From: Tetraselmis striata
Lineage: Eukaryota; Chlorophyta; Chlorodendrophyceae; Chlorodendrales; Chlorodendraceae
Direction of reading: 5' to 3'
NCBI GenBank assembly: GCA_006384855.1
Contig: VCJN01002376.1
Location: 1 to 64,000 of the forward strand
DNA length: 64,000 bases
The notes below the pieces were generated by a model. It did not search any database, had not been told where the DNA came from, and saw nothing but the letters and a program-made list of their open reading frames with translations. Positions 1 through 18,609 of this stretch are shown here, in pieces (positions within the stretch are counted from its first letter, which is position 1; every line of letters begins with the position of its first letter). Position numbers and translations under genes: made by a program.

Positions 1-118
1 CGTACACAACCCAAACCGCGAACTGTCCAGATATTAGGAAAGACAGTATTGTCATGGCATGTCTCATTCCAAAATACATCATGAATAGGTATGCTCACTT
101 CAAGGTGATGGCTTGCAG

Positions 119-490
119 GCAGGTGATGCACGCAGCGGACGGGCAGGCCTCGCGCCGGCGACGACTTTTTCGCGCGACAGGAACAGTGGGTTTCCCAGCA
201 AGGTGCGCGCAGTGCAATGGCGCTTCTTTGCCCCAAAAGTGTTTGCATGGCTGGTTGAACATAGAGCCGAGGAAGCGCGCTGGTCATGTGCTGCATGTCG
301 TGCTTCGTGGCTTCATGGTGTGTTTCACGAAATGTACGCTGACATAAGACGTTTGCTGGATCATGCTCTGCACGCAAAGAGGGTGAAGACCGACAGGAGT
401 ATTCAGTCTGCTGCCGCGCGAGACATCACGAACTTCCTGACGAGAAAGCCTGCCCGGAAGACGGAAGAGGAGAATTTCATCTTTTCATAG
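119..490 (+). CDS. 3' end of a TRAIP-like gene, upstream tandem copy (partial)
   Basis: Two exons resemble the last two exons of the complete gene at 3890-10180. Exon 119-202 (28 codons, preceded by TTGCAG, followed by GTGCGC) reads AGDARSGRAGLA..., which lines up with GADGRGGPPGIA... in the downstream gene, and ends FPSK against VPSR. The last exon ends at TAG 488-490 and carries DITNFLTRKPARK against DITNFFVRKPATQ downstream. Its 5' splice site is unsettled: possible acceptors leave starts at 380 or 407. Both copies share KR-x-K upstream of the motif. The rest of the gene lies before the window. The nucleotides have diverged clearly, so this looks like an old tandem duplicate or pseudogene end rather than an assembly duplicate. 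Confidence 0.55.
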   Translation, partial: AGDARSGRAGLAPATTFSRDRNSGFPSKVRAVQWRFFAPKVFAWLVEHRAEEARWSCAACRASWLHGVFHEMYADIRRLLDHALHAKRVKTDRSIQSAAARDITNFLTRKPARKTEEENFIFS

Positions 491-2946
491 CAATCGTCAT
501 CAAGGCATCAAGGAGAGGAAAATTCGCTGATGTCTGCGCCGGTTCTGGCCTGAGGTTGCGTACGCCGCGACAGACATGGCCAACTATCAAATAACGGTTG
601 AGATGCTCCTCGGATATAGAAAGAAGCTGGATGTCATTACCACCACGCCGCCGTAACCTATTTAATAATAGTACTATACCAGCAGTCCGGCAGTGCCTGT
701 AGTCAGGCGGAGCTTGCAGTGAAATGATATAATACCCAACATGTAGGTGGAGGGGTAGGTGTGCACGAGCAGAAGCGTACGAAAATATCGCAAAACTAAG
801 ATAATGCGTTTTTTTTTAATGTAGCACTACCGGTTACCTTGTACCGACACATACCGGCGATACCGTATATATTCTCATCAATTATCAAAAGTCGTCGCTG
901 AAAAGTCGCTACTTGTACGGGTACATCAATAATGGATCACCCACTAGGCACGATATTCCCAGACTAATGTATTCATTCATACTAATCCTTATATCATATT
1001 TGCGGGGCAGCAAGCTTGAGAGGTGCATGCGCACCCCCATGAAGCTGCATCGCATTCGATCACATGTAAACACTTTTACATTTTTAAGGTCGAAAACGCC
1101 ATAATAATATTTACTCACTGTCTGTCTTTTTGTTTTTACTCGCGGGAAAACAACAGTAGCGCGACCATACGTTTTGGAGAGCGCGCTGCAACCAAGGCCA
1201 TGCAAGCGCGAAGGTTTATGGTAAGGAATGCAGTTTATGTTGCTCTGACTATGTGCTATACTGCCATCTCGTAGATAGCGATATGCGTTCCCCTGCAGAT
1301 ATGTTCATGGTAATAATTTAGTGGGGGAGTATATGGCAGTACTCCAATCCACATATTAAGTCTTTGCGCATAGAAGTCCGCGCGTACCCACGTCACCTTG
1401 GTGCTCAAGCCATGGGGCTACGGGGCCATGGAGCCTCACCTTTTGAAGCATGCAAGTGTCCTACGCCAAGGAGGCAGCCGCTTCGTCCGGTTATCGCCCT
1501 TGTAAAATTGTTTTTCGGTTCTGTTTGGCACAAGGCTAGAACCACCGAAACATGGTCACCGCACATGGGAGCAAAATGTTGGTAGTTCAGCTACCGTCCG
1601 TCGCATTTGCACGCGCGCTCCTGGTGGTATGTAGAAATATGCATTGCATGAATGACGCGCAGGTTTGAGACCCATCAATGCATGCTACCGTTGCAATGCA
1701 TGGGCATTTCCATGACAGCGTGCTAATAATGCTGGTTCTACAATTCTCCAAAGTTTTCAATGCCGCAATTTTCCAAGATGCATGAAAAGCGCCGCTGGCT
1801 GCGCCTTGCCTGGTTAGAGCAGTACACATGAATAAGTGCTTTCGATTCCACAGGGGCGTGCTTATACCATCCGCACCGTGGGCTAAGCGCGGGCTCGCCC
1901 CCATCGACAGCAATTTCACTACTAGCGCACATATCCGCGCGCATGTTGTAGCACACGTCACCCTTGACCAAAGGCCGGGGGGGGGGGGGGGTGGGGGGGG
2001 GGGGGGGGGGTGGAGGGGGGGGGGGGGGGGGGGGGGGGGAGGGGGCGAAATGGTGACGGGGGTCGACGCAACGTGGAGACGATCCAAGAGGTCCTCGCGC
2101 CTGGGAGCTTGCTTGGAGTGGCAAAGTGTATGCCCTACCTTCTCATGCCCCCCCACCCACAATGACATGGCTGGCTGGCATGCCAGAGTAGAGGGGATAG
2201 CTGACAGGCCACAGAATTGCCATAGAGTGCCCAACTGTGCTGATAAGCTGCGAGAGCTGGATAGGCAGGCAGCATTGCGCAGCATGGCTGAGCAGAGGGC
2301 GGGGCAGCAACCAGAGCAGCAACAACAGTAGCAGCAAGTAGCATCGACATACGGCAGGTCATCCGCATCATAGCACTACATGGAGGGCGGTGGCTAGGGC
2401 GGCCACCGTATGGTTGGGTTGTTGTGGTGCTGACCGTAATTTGCTGATGAATCCAAAAAGTACCCCACCCCCTGAGATGTATCATGCCACAGGGTACAAG
2501 AGCATGGGCAAGGACAAGTTGAAAGCGCTGGATCTGCAGCGAACGCGCACAGGGCCAACAACGAGTGTGCGACGTGCAGCATCCATCAGTGAGCAACAAC
2601 CAGATGCCAGCAACTAGTCGTGACAACTTTGTACGGAAGGCACAAGCCGGGAGGGTTCAGGAACCAGCCATAGACCACTGTAATCATGTGGTTTGTGCTT
2701 CTTACATTTGTTGCCAGATGCACTGTGCATGCACAACAACTAATAGCAGCTATGCTGCACATTCTACATTCAATTGTGGCTGGTTTCCCCCTGAAAGTGC
2801 TGAGTACAGTACTTTACACAGTACGTCACCCAGCTGAACACTTCTGGAGGAGGAGGGCGGGGGGGGGGGGGGCGCAAATCGGAGCGGGGCTGTGCCCTAA
2901 ACCGGGATATCAATTCTCACTGGCCTAATACAGAGGCGCGCTGCTG
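491..2946. other. intergenic stretch, no gene seen
   Basis: No reading frame here has credible splice sites or a recognisable domain. Apparent long frames around 1600-2330 are produced by the interrupted poly-G tract and are proline- or glycine-rich in every frame. It separates the upstream TRAIP-like gene end from the next gene in the same orientation, so the promoter of the 3890 gene may lie at its far end. Confidence 0.6.
1978..2043. repeat. interrupted poly-G tract
   Basis: About 65 bases, nearly all G, with a few T and A interruptions. It is the longest of some thirty poly-G or poly-C runs in the window. It lies between genes and generates artificial glycine/proline reading frames. Confidence 0.9.
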
Positions 2947-2957
2947 CTGCTGGTCAT

Positions 2958-3142
2958 TTGTTTTTTCGCCCCCGGGACAGGACTGGCACCAGTGAAACCC
3001 TTGCAGCGTCTCTACGACGGCCGTTTAGGCAGCAATCCAGTTACGGAAAGCCCTGGGTAGGCGACGCTCCGTTATAGTCATCAAGCAAATTGCCGAAGCA
3101 TTGTGCAAGACTAATTGAAGGCAAGCGACGGAATTTCCAACA
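2958..3142 (-). mobile_element. short retroposon (SINE-like), copy A
   Basis: A 185-bp unit bounded by an 11-bp direct repeat, CTGCTGGTCAT, at 2947-2957 and 3143-3153, read as a target-site duplication. Read on the minus strand it ends in a short A run, the expected 3' tail. Its body is shared with units at 18610-18940, 19003-19171, 24890-24955 and 31512-31670; common segments include GACAGGACTGGCACCAGTG and AACCCTTGCAGCGTCTC. It encodes nothing. Direct flanks plus an A tail point to LINE-mediated insertion. Confidence 0.75.
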
Positions 3143-3153
3143 CTGCTGGTCAT

Positions 3154-3889
3154 ATCGTCGTGGCCCTGCCCTGAGTTTTTTCTGGCAAAGTTGTAAAGCA
3201 ACGTGAGACAATCCCAGCTCGAATTGACGATTCACTATTGACGCCCTCTCCATGTGCCGCATCCCCCGCGCCGCTGTGCAAATCAGTCGTCAGCAGCCGA
3301 TCATCTGGCAATCTTTCCTCTAGCGCTACCCTACTCGCGTGAGATACAAAAGGGCCGCCGGTAAGAAATCCGCCGCTCTAGAAGCAGTACCAATAAAGAT
3401 CACAACAGCAAGCCGCCTGAACGACGCCCGCATCCCGCTACTGGTGTGAATTACAAAAAGGGCAGTTCCCCAGAATACTGGTAGCGACTACCCTGTACTG
3501 GTACCCCCGCGCCCTGATCGCAGCAGAGCAGCCCGGCAGCAGTGACTGGCCGCTGGCCGCTGGTGCCCGCCCCAACCTGCCCACCTCTTCACCACCCAGC
3601 CCTGGCCAGCTCAGCGCCTGCCTGCCCCAAACGCAGACCAACAGCGGCAGCAAGTGGCCAGGGAAAGCGCCCTTCCGTCGCTGTCCCGCGAGGCTTTGCA
3701 ACCGCGAGCGTTGACCGACTGGAGCGCGTGGTCGGCCCGTCAATAAAGCAATTCTGGAATAACGCTGGGCGGCGAACGGCTGGGCTAGGCCAAGCCCGGG
3801 GGGTCAGCAGTTCGCAGCAGTCGCCTCGCCCGTGCCCGGCTTCAACCAGCCCCCGCCCGGTCAAGCGCGCGCGACCCGTCCGGTCCGCG
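3154..3889. other. region upstream of the TRAIP-like gene
   Basis: No separate gene is visible. The frame of the RING exon stays open upstream to about 3542, so translation could start earlier, but this part is arginine/proline-rich without a domain; ATG 3890 directly before the RING is preferred. Bases 3443-3478 are repeated inverted at 20601-20634, inside the DIRS-like element, and are a small shared repeat. The promoter is probably here, but no motif can be assigned. Confidence 0.45.
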
Positions 3890-10180
<6,291 letters not shown>

Positions 10181-11090
10181 CAAGCATGCCAGCTGCTGCC
10201 ACGCCTTGCCGGGAGGCGCGTTTGAAATGCGAATACGAGCCACATCGACTACAAAAATAATGGAGAATCCGCCTGTACGAGTTTTTTGCATGCGGCCGCC
10301 CAGATCGAGACCTGTGGCGCCTGTAGTGAAGTCACCAGCCATGGGTCGGTAACGGGGCTGCTTGAAGCCCCTAAGATCAACAACCATTTTGTCCCTAGTT
10401 TACACTCGAAGTCTATACGGGACCTGACCTGATACTCTGTTCTTTTTTAATTAATCAAAAGATCTAAAGTTCGAAAGATCGATGCATTAGTCGTAGTTTA
10501 AATGTCAACACCCACACATCAGGATCATGGTGCACTCTTGACCTGTCACATGCGTCTGATTATAATGAGGGTCGCTTCATCTCACCTGCCGAGTGCACGA
10601 CGCGCACCCTGCTTGCAATGCACCGCACCGTGCTGGGATAGATGCGGGCAATAGGGCAACCGCCGCGCCGCGTTGCTCCAACGGCGCGTTATTTTCGTCC
10701 CTGCTACAATTGATGACCGCCGCCGCACCTTCGTTGAGACACGTGTCGGGCTGCACTGGCTGGCTGGCGTGTTATTTATCGATTTCGGCACGTGCGACCC
10801 TAAAACACAGGATTCTCTTACATCGGCCAGAGTTCGGCTGGTATCCATTCGGGTCGGTGAATAAACTGCATCCCGATTTTCGAGATTTGTGGACATACAG
10901 GTACGTGAACGCACCGACTGCGGGTTCATTTTTCAGCACGAATTCACATTCGATTCGCATCGAATGCTGCGAGAGAAGCGCCGGCATATAAACTTGGCAG
11001 GCTTGGCCGAGGCGGGGGCGTATGGCCGAGAGCCAAAGCCGTTTCAAGCAAAGCTGTTCATTGAGGTTTGACGACAGCAGCTGCCGGCCG
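10181..11090. other. intergenic stretch between convergent genes
   Basis: Lies between the 3' ends of the plus-strand TRAIP-like gene and the minus-strand 601-aa gene, so it should contain both 3' UTRs. No frame with splice support or domain was found, and no clear polyadenylation motif could be singled out. Confidence 0.5.
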
Positions 11091-14000
11091 TCATCGCCCT
11101 TTGCTGTGGTCGTAGCGCGCCTGGTGCGGCAGGGCCGCGGGGTCGAACAGGCTCCGGTGCCAGCCGGCGGTTTTGACCGTGCCGGTGCCGCGATCCACCG
11201 GCGCGCTCCCCGCGGGGCGGCGCTTGCTGAGGATCTGCTGCGCCAGGGAGACGGTCGCTGCGGCGTCGGTGGGCGCTCGAAGCACCGAGCCGCGCGGCCC
11301 GTGGCCGCTCCTGAGAAAGAACACCGCGCGAAAGGGTGAACAAGACGGGCCATTTAATGAAACCAGTCGATGCGATAAAGGTCAGCGCGCCGTGGTAGTC
11401 TGTGAGCACGCTCAAGGGGAGGGGGTCGATACGAGTAGTGCTATTGGTAGTTAACACGCGCACATTCGTCGACGAAACATACGCGGGTTTCCCCCTGGCA
11501 TCGGTGGTCTGCGGAGGGGTAAAAACTAGGCATTATTAGGCGCTGATTAAAGCGGCCTTCCTTAATGCAAATAAGCGGTTAACCAAGTTAGAGGAATTAA
11601 AAATCGCTTATGAAATCACGTGGTTTGATAGGTATCAAGCAGTACAGGTAAGCAAATAGAGAAATGGGCGAGAGTGACATCAGCTTATTATTACTAGCTG
11701 ATATTAATATATAAGCAATATATAAGCAGTATAGGCAATATTAATATAACTGTCAAGTAGCCTACGGGAGCGCAAGAATCTGATATTAAAGGCAGGAATA
11801 TTCATGTCACTTCAACCTTGTGGAATGAGTTGTCAGAGTGGTTTTAAACACGCTCGCAGTGGCTGAGCCCAGGCACAGAGGGGAAGGGGTGCGTGGCGTA
11901 CCGGCACGCTATGGCCGCTGCGGAGCTGCTGGCTGCCGGGTGCCGGTGCGCCTGGCGACCCATCTGATGAGAGTATTGCTCCGTGCGGGTGAGCCCCCGC
12001 GGCGCCGCCCACTGCGCGTCCTCCCACCCGCGAAACCTGTGCCAGCACGGGGTCGGGATGCTCAACTGGCCCAGCAGGCTTAGGGCTTGTCGTCTCATCG
12101 ATACAGTCATGCGGCTCATTCAGCAGCTGCATATGTTGCTGTCGAAGCGTCACTGGCCGAGATGTTATATTTCTACGTGTATCGTATTCTGCCGTGTAAA
12201 CTACTCGACCCGAGAAAGCTACCGCGCTCATATATCGACTCGCTTTACATCGGCCCAGCCTACTCGTCTCCACGCATGTGCACGCATGCAGCACGTATGC
12301 AGAGTGCCCGGGGGATTCGACGGTTGGGCGGGGGCGGGGGGTGCATGGTTGTGGGTGTTGCCGGTTTTGGGGCAGTGTACATCCCTGGTGTACTAAAGAG
12401 AATCCTGTACTATGAAACTTGTACCGGCGAACAAGTTCACAGCAACACTCCCGGCTTCATGCCTCCGACGGCTGGGGGTGCTCTGTTGGTTGTAGAGTGA
12501 GCTACTGCGATCTACGTGTCAAGTCGCAGGCGGGTCGAGACCTCCGGGGGCGTGAGAATCTTCATCACTACGGGCATGTCGAAACCGTGCCGTTTTTAAA
12601 AGTACTGCGTACATAACGACGTCGAATTCGGCCGGGGTACAGTGCAAATCGAATGGCCGACACGCAGATAGGTTGGCAGCTGGTCCCATGCCACTTCGCC
12701 AAGGCCATCTGTCCGGGTACGTGAAGCTATCTACAGGGGCATTAATGGAGAGTATTTATAGAGTTTATGACTACTTATATAGGAGTAACTGCAGCGAACA
12801 TATATATATAAGTATATATATATATACTCCTACATATATATACTCCTCTATATATATATACTCCTAGCAACTGCAATATCCTCTCGCCTCAGGGGCGAAG
12901 GATAAAACTACAGAAAGCTGCCGCCTCCCTCACCTCTCCACAAAGCTGTCGCCGTGCCGCCTGCGGCGCTGCGCCAACGTCCACTTGGTGATCTCCGTTT
13001 CCGTGGCCTCCGAGTACTGGAACGCCTCCCCGCTGTCTGGAGACCTTGGCCAGGCGTCCTTGAACTGCGAGTGGGGTGCGCAGGTTGAGCTGTTGAGGTG
13101 TATTTGAATGAAATAGACTGTAGTAATGGGGTGATCAACAGTACATGTGTCACAGTCGTGGACTCGTGGGTACTGGTGCAGAGCATTTTGTAAACAAAAC
13201 AATGAAAGTGCCGATTCGCACAGCCGCAAGCACCATGTTGCTCATGAATTCCGATCGGAACCACTTCTTGGAATCATACGACAATGCGAAGGGTTACGAG
13301 TGCTAACGGCGAACATTGCGAACAAGAACCTGCACTACTGGTACGTGTCAGATGTAATGGTGCAGCGCATTTTGTAAACAAAACATTAATGGAAATGCCG
13401 ATTCACGCAGCCGTAAGCACCATGTCGCTTATGAATGCCGGTCAGAATCACTGCTGGGAGTCGTACGATAACTTGAAGGGTTATGAGTGCTAACGGGGTA
13501 ATACAACGAACCTGCACTACGTGTCAGACATAAACGAACGCACGAAGCTATAGCAAATGTTTCTATGGCATGTAACATGCAACCCAGATTTTATGCTGAT
13601 ATGCCGCGTTCCTCCTAGAAGTGTGTCAGCACTCGTGGAATAAAAACATGTTGATATCAGGAGGATACTTACCGGCATGATTATTAAAGCTTAGCAAAGT
13701 GACTGTCGCAAGATCACAACACGGACAAATCACCGGCGGCACGCTGGGATTACTCCAGGGAGCTAGTCAGTTACTCCCCAGCGCTGCCGTTTGATTATAC
13801 CATCGCAAGTTCTCACATCCTCCACTGACACGTGACCAAAAGTATATTACTCAATGATGGTGCCCCCTAATTGTTTCTTATTGTCGCTCCTTTCACATTG
13901 CAAAGCCACCTTATCGTAATGCCTGCGTGATGGTTCAGCATATAATATATTCTCCACCGCGAATTCTTTCGAACAAAAGGGGGCGGGGAGCGTCCGGGTT

Positions 14001-17000
14001 GGGAGGAGGGGGGGGGGGGGGGGGGGTTCATGCTGGTCACTCACGGCAAGCGAGCGCTCCATGGGGTACCGCTCCCGGCTGGCGCGGCCCATGAAGCCGG
14101 GCTCCTCCGGCACCTGTGTAACTACCGACACCCGCTTCATCTGCTCATCCCCGGCAAAGTACCCTGCAGCGCGCCATGGGCCGCACCCACTGTCAGCGAG
14201 GTGGGACAATGTGACACATCGCAGCTGAAAGCACAGTAAAGGCTTTAATACACTTTTAAACTCACATGAATGTCATCGCGCTTCCAGTTCAGTTCGAACT
14301 CGTGGTAAATCGCTATTGCTAAGCTATGCATCTGAAGGAAAACATATTATTGTATATTACTGAAAGTGTGTAAGGAACATCTTGTAGCGGAGTTACATCT
14401 CACTGAATCACACAGCTAACTTTATTACTTCTCATCAAAAACTCGTTGTTGAAATAACTAAACATCATCATAAACATGGTTCTGTATATTCTTATCCGTC
14501 AACCGGTCAGCTGTGTGCGGAGGGGGACCTGGGGCATGAAGCTGCGGCGGCGGGGTCGGCAGGGGGGGTGCGCACCCGCCACTTGGCTGTGGTGCAGGAA
14601 GGAGAAGACGCTGGTCTTCTTGCCCGCCACGTCGTAGGGGTTGAACACGTGCGGGAGCCGATACACGGCCTTCACCCTGACCACCGTGCCGAGCGGCGTG
14701 TGCAGCAGGGTGCCCGTCCTGGCCAGCGTAAACCGCAAAGCAGTAAGGCACTGCTGCTCGTAGAAAGTGGAAGAAGGGAAGGGGGGGGGGGCTGATGATG
14801 AGCGCAAACGCACTGCGGGCAAGAAGCAAATCGCATGCCCCTGGTGAAATGTCCCTGAAGCATTGATTTAGATGCATTGCTACGATCTCAACTTGTTGTT
14901 GAAAGATAGCGGTCTGATCATGCCGGTCGTTATTATGATATGGGCTTAGGGGTTCATATTACAAAAATATAGAAAACATGTTAAAATGTATACATACAGC
15001 AGAAAGAAAGAAATCTTTCACCTGGGTAGCAAAAGAAATAATAATTATGCTGTTATTTTCAACACTGTTGTGAATTGGTGGTCTGATTCGATACTGGTAT
15101 TGGACTCTTTTCTTTGAAAGAAGAATTCTTATTCATTATGCCAATCTTAACCATGATAGGGGCTTGGGGGTCAAACTACAAAATATAGACAAAATAGACC
15201 ATGATGCATGTATTCCATTCCTTATAGCAAAAGAACAACAGCTTGCATCAATAAAAGAGGAAATAATTCTGACATACTATTTTCAACACTATTGTGGATT
15301 GGCAGTCTTATTCTATACGTGTAGTTCGAGCTGGCGATGATATTGAGGCCACAGGGCAATTGGGTTATCCGTATTTGTTCATTACGATGCGCTTTGGAAG
15401 AGTACTGCTGCGGTCATAGATTGTGCGCTGCAATTATGATATGGACCTCACGTGAAGTCGCCAGCCCCGATGAAGCAGCCGTAGTCCACGTCCATGAAGG
15501 TCATCATCTTGGGGGCTCTGACCTGCGCCATTACGGTGAGGAGCAGCACGGCTCCTAAGGTGGCGCGCCTCAGCATGCGCCTCCACTGTGAAGATCGTCA
15601 GGGAAAATGCAAATGCCAGGGAGGGATGATGGTGGTGGTGGTACTGATAGTGATGGTGGTTGTGATAGTGGTGGTGATGGTGATTTTTATGGTGATGGGG
15701 ATGGAGATAGGGCTGGTGGCGGTGGTGGTTATGGGCATGGGGATGGTGATGGTGATGGTGATGGTGATGGTGATGGTGATGGTGATGGTGATGGTGATGG
15801 TGATGGTGATGGTGATGGTGATGGTGATGGTGATGGTGATGGTGATGGTGATGGTGATGGTGATGGTGATGGTGATGGTGATGGTGATGGTGATGGTGAT
15901 GGTGATGGTGATGGTGGTGGTGATGGTGGTGGTGATGGCGGCGGTGGTGGTGATTATCATGATGGAGACAGGAGTAATGGTGATGATACTGGTATTGATG
16001 GTGATGAAGACTGGGGGGATGGTGATGGAGATGGGAACAGGGGTGATGGTGTTGATATTGATAGTGAATGATAGTAGTATGGGCATTGACCGGGTGGAAC
16101 GGGGGGGGGGGGGGGGGGGTGGGGGGCTCCCTCACCACATGCGCATATGCGGTGCTTGTGTTGTCATGCCTCATCTTGGGCGTGAACACCTCGTAGCCCT
16201 CGTGGCGCGAGGTGGACATCGGGCGTGCGGGCATGAGGAAGCCGCTGGCGCTCAGATGTGGGCGCTGGGGCGCGGTGTCCTCCCCCGGGCTAGCCGCTGC
16301 CTCACCCGCCGTGTCGCCACCCGCCCCCCGCCGCAGCTGATCCGGCACGCAGGCAGCGCGCTCCTCCGCCATCGCGATCGGCAGTTCCTTCCCTGACGGG
16401 AAAAGCGTGGCCTTCAGGCTGTGGTCGTGGCGGGGCGGCCTGCTTTGCTGATCGAATTGGCTGCCAGCATCGCCACCCGAGGCGCCACGCGCATCCGCTG
16501 CATCCCGTGCATCCGATGTGACACGATCCCCACTGGCGGTGGCAGCCTGCCAGCGGCGGCAGCTGCGCGCCTCGCGGTCGTGCGCTGGCGGAGTCGCAGG
16601 CGGGCGTGGTGAGAGGCTGGCTCGGGGGGGTGCGCTTAGGGGGTGCGCCTCCCTGCGACCAAACCGCACGGCGGCGCCAACTTCACGTCAGCGCTGCGAT
16701 CTCCATGGGTACACGTGAACCCATGCCTGCATATGTGTGAAGTGACTAACCAGTCTATCAGGATGAAAGCCAGGTTGGGGGTGGGGGGCACACCGCGCTT
16801 CTGACGGCCGAAGTTTGCTGAGAGTCTGCCGGGGGCTCGGCGGTGGGGACGCCCACCCCTTCGCAAGGCCAAAGTTGGAGGTCCACTCGCGCGGCGAGCT
16901 GCCCGCGCTGCCTCGGGGCAAGGGGGCGCGGTCGCGGCCGCGCGGCGTCCGAGGGCTGGTGAAGCACTGCGGCGTCCCAGGCATCTGCGTCTGCTCTCGC

Positions 17001-17889
17001 TCCGTGTCTAGCAGAGCGGCCTCCTCCGTCTTGTCAAGGGTGCCGTGCACGTCTGCACAGGTGGGGAGGCGACAGTCAGCCGTACGCCCAAGCCAATGGG
17101 ACATGCACGCGCCACGCTGGGACAATGGCCTTGCTTTTATTACATTAGGTGTCATTATAGTCCGGCATGCTTCATTACCCGCGTACTCAGCCCACAGCCG
17201 CCACGTGTTTTCGTCGCGCGGGTCTGTTTGCACCGCGCCGATGATCTTTGCCATCTTCCTGGGGGCGCACAGGCGGAGGCATGAGGTGTCAGATATCGAT
17301 ACACTGTGCATGGGACAGCACGGCATGGGCGATGCCAACACATTTCACGTCATGTCGTTCCAAGCCATGCCATCACAAGAAATGACATGCTATGGCATGC
17401 TATACTATGCCATCATACCACATCACATCATATCACAACACATCACAACACATGCCAGGCCATGCCATCACAGCAGATCACATCACACATCACATCATAT
17501 CATATCACATCATATCATACCATATCATATCATATCATATCATATCATATCATATCATGACATTGTAGTGTTTTTGAAAAGGGAGGCATAGTATGGAGGA
17601 CCGACCCTGTAGGAGTGAGCACAACCGTTCCAGGAAGGAAACCCAGGCGGCCACAGACGCCGGGGTCGAGCGTGATCCTCGCCTGCAGCTTCTCGGACTT
17701 GACGCTCGCGGGCTCCATGTCGGGGCGCCAGAACACCGCGCGGGGCGAGCTCGATCGCGGCAAGATGGAGGCGCAGCTGGAGTGGTCGATGAGGTCGCCC
17801 CAGTTCTCGAGGTGCGGCGGCTTGGGCATGCCGGACCTGGGTAGCACCGACAGGTCCAGGACCGCCATGTCCCGCTCGTCCCAACCCAT
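11091..17889 (-). CDS. unrecognised 601-aa protein, 10 exons
   Basis: Exons in transcription order: 17889-17606, 17258-17179, 17052-16857, 16562-16136, 15522-15452, 14718-14576, 14163-14045, 13064-12934, 12036-11902, 11310-11091. All phases match and the sum is 602 codons with a TGA stop. Many donors are GTGAGG, GTGAGT or GTGCGC. The start MGWDERDMAVL has no acceptor nearby, so it is taken as the initiator. Residues of about 120-330 are polar and low in complexity; the rest looks folded, with stretches such as TFMDVDYGCFIGAGDF, FNPYDVAGKKTSVFSFLHH and DAWPRSPDSGEAFQYSEA. No signal peptide, membrane segment or known domain was recognised. The least certain junction is exon 1 to 2 (donor GTCGGT). 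An exon-like segment at 18170-18310 could be a further upstream exon. Confidence 0.6.
15640..16070. repeat. GGTGAT hexamer microsatellite, in an intron
   Basis: About thirty perfect GGTGAT units at 15742-15920 with degenerate copies on both sides. It lies in the intron 15523-16135 of the minus-strand 601-aa gene, where the sense strand reads ATCACC. Apparent long frames rich in His, Asp-Gly or Val-Met are translations of this repeat. Confidence 0.9.
17340..17562. repeat. CATAT/CATCA pentamer array, in an intron
   Basis: Degenerate pentamers (CATCA, CATAC, CATAT) that become regular CATAT toward 17562. It fills much of the intron 17259-17605 between the first two exons of the 601-aa gene. Not coding. 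Confidence 0.85.
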
Positions 17890-18169
17890 GATGTTTGGTG
17901 TGTGTTCGCTTACGTTGAGTGCGGAAGATCAAAGAGCATGCACGGTATTGCTTGATGATGGGAAGATCACGGAGTTGTCCTGTGTAAAAATTAAAGATGG
18001 TGAGCAATAAGGGGCATTGCTGGTGAGCTATCAGATGCTAGGTCCTGATGACTTGATGACTTACTCATTGGGATTATAATCTGTTTTTCAATGGCATAAG
18101 AGAGCCATCAGAGACACTGCCTGTCAGTGCCGGATGCTATCAGCCATTAGCTACAAGAAAGCGGCTTAC

Positions 18170-18310
18170 ATTTGCCGAGGCGATCACCTCATCGACAGAC
18201 CCACTGGCGGCAGCCACCTGCTCGCCCTGCCTCTCAACCTCCCGCGCCACAGCGGCGCGGCGGATCGGGTCGGCGCTGTGTGCGGCGCCACAGCCCGCGC
18301 TCCACACCGG
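18170..18310 (-). CDS. isolated exon-like segment, helix-rich
   Basis: 47 codons between an acceptor-like CTGCAG and a good donor, GTAAGC, phase 0 at both ends. It includes SADPIRRAAVAREVERQGEQ, which reads like an amphipathic helix. It lies just upstream of the 601-aa gene on the same strand and may be an alternative 5' exon, although no acceptor was found that joins it in frame to the MGWDERD exon. A poly-G tract at 18376-18431 lies upstream on this strand. Confidence 0.3.
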
Positions 18311-18375
18311 CTGCAGACGTCTAGCAGGCTCGCGCAACCCACCCCCGGCCCGTAGCTCGTCGGTGTGTGTGTGCG

Positions 18376-18431
18376 GGGGGGGGGGGGTGGGGGGGGGGGG
18401 GGGGGGGGGGGGGGGGGAGGGGGGCGGGGGG
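18376..18431. repeat. interrupted poly-G tract
   Basis: More than 50 bases of G with a few T, A and C interruptions, between the exon-like segment at 18170-18310 and the short retroposon block. Confidence 0.9.
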
Positions 18432-18609
18432 GTATTCCAAACAGCTCTGCTGCATGCCCAGCGTTGCCTGCTGCTGTCGTCGGCGGCATGCGCCATATTA
18501 ATAACATTTTTATGGGCTCGACAATTTTACTATGTACAGCACCGCGAGTACGGGTACACAGTGACAGACAGTGTAAGGTAATCATCATCACGGAATACCA
18601 AAGTTTACA

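Noticed and set aside
1587-2285. Proline/glycine-rich protein
   Set aside because: Produced by the poly-G tract; no splice or domain support.
15452-15576. Signal-peptide start MLRRATLGAVLLLTV on the minus strand
   Set aside because: It is attractive, but a phase-0 acceptor (GCGCAG) inside it joins in frame to the upstream exon 16562-16136, so it is read as intron plus exon.
15434-16669. 411-codon His-rich minus-strand frame and Asp-Gly or Val-Met plus-strand frames
   Set aside because: The repeat part is the GGTGAT microsatellite. Only the segments outside it (16562-16136 and 15522-15452) are accepted, as separate exons.
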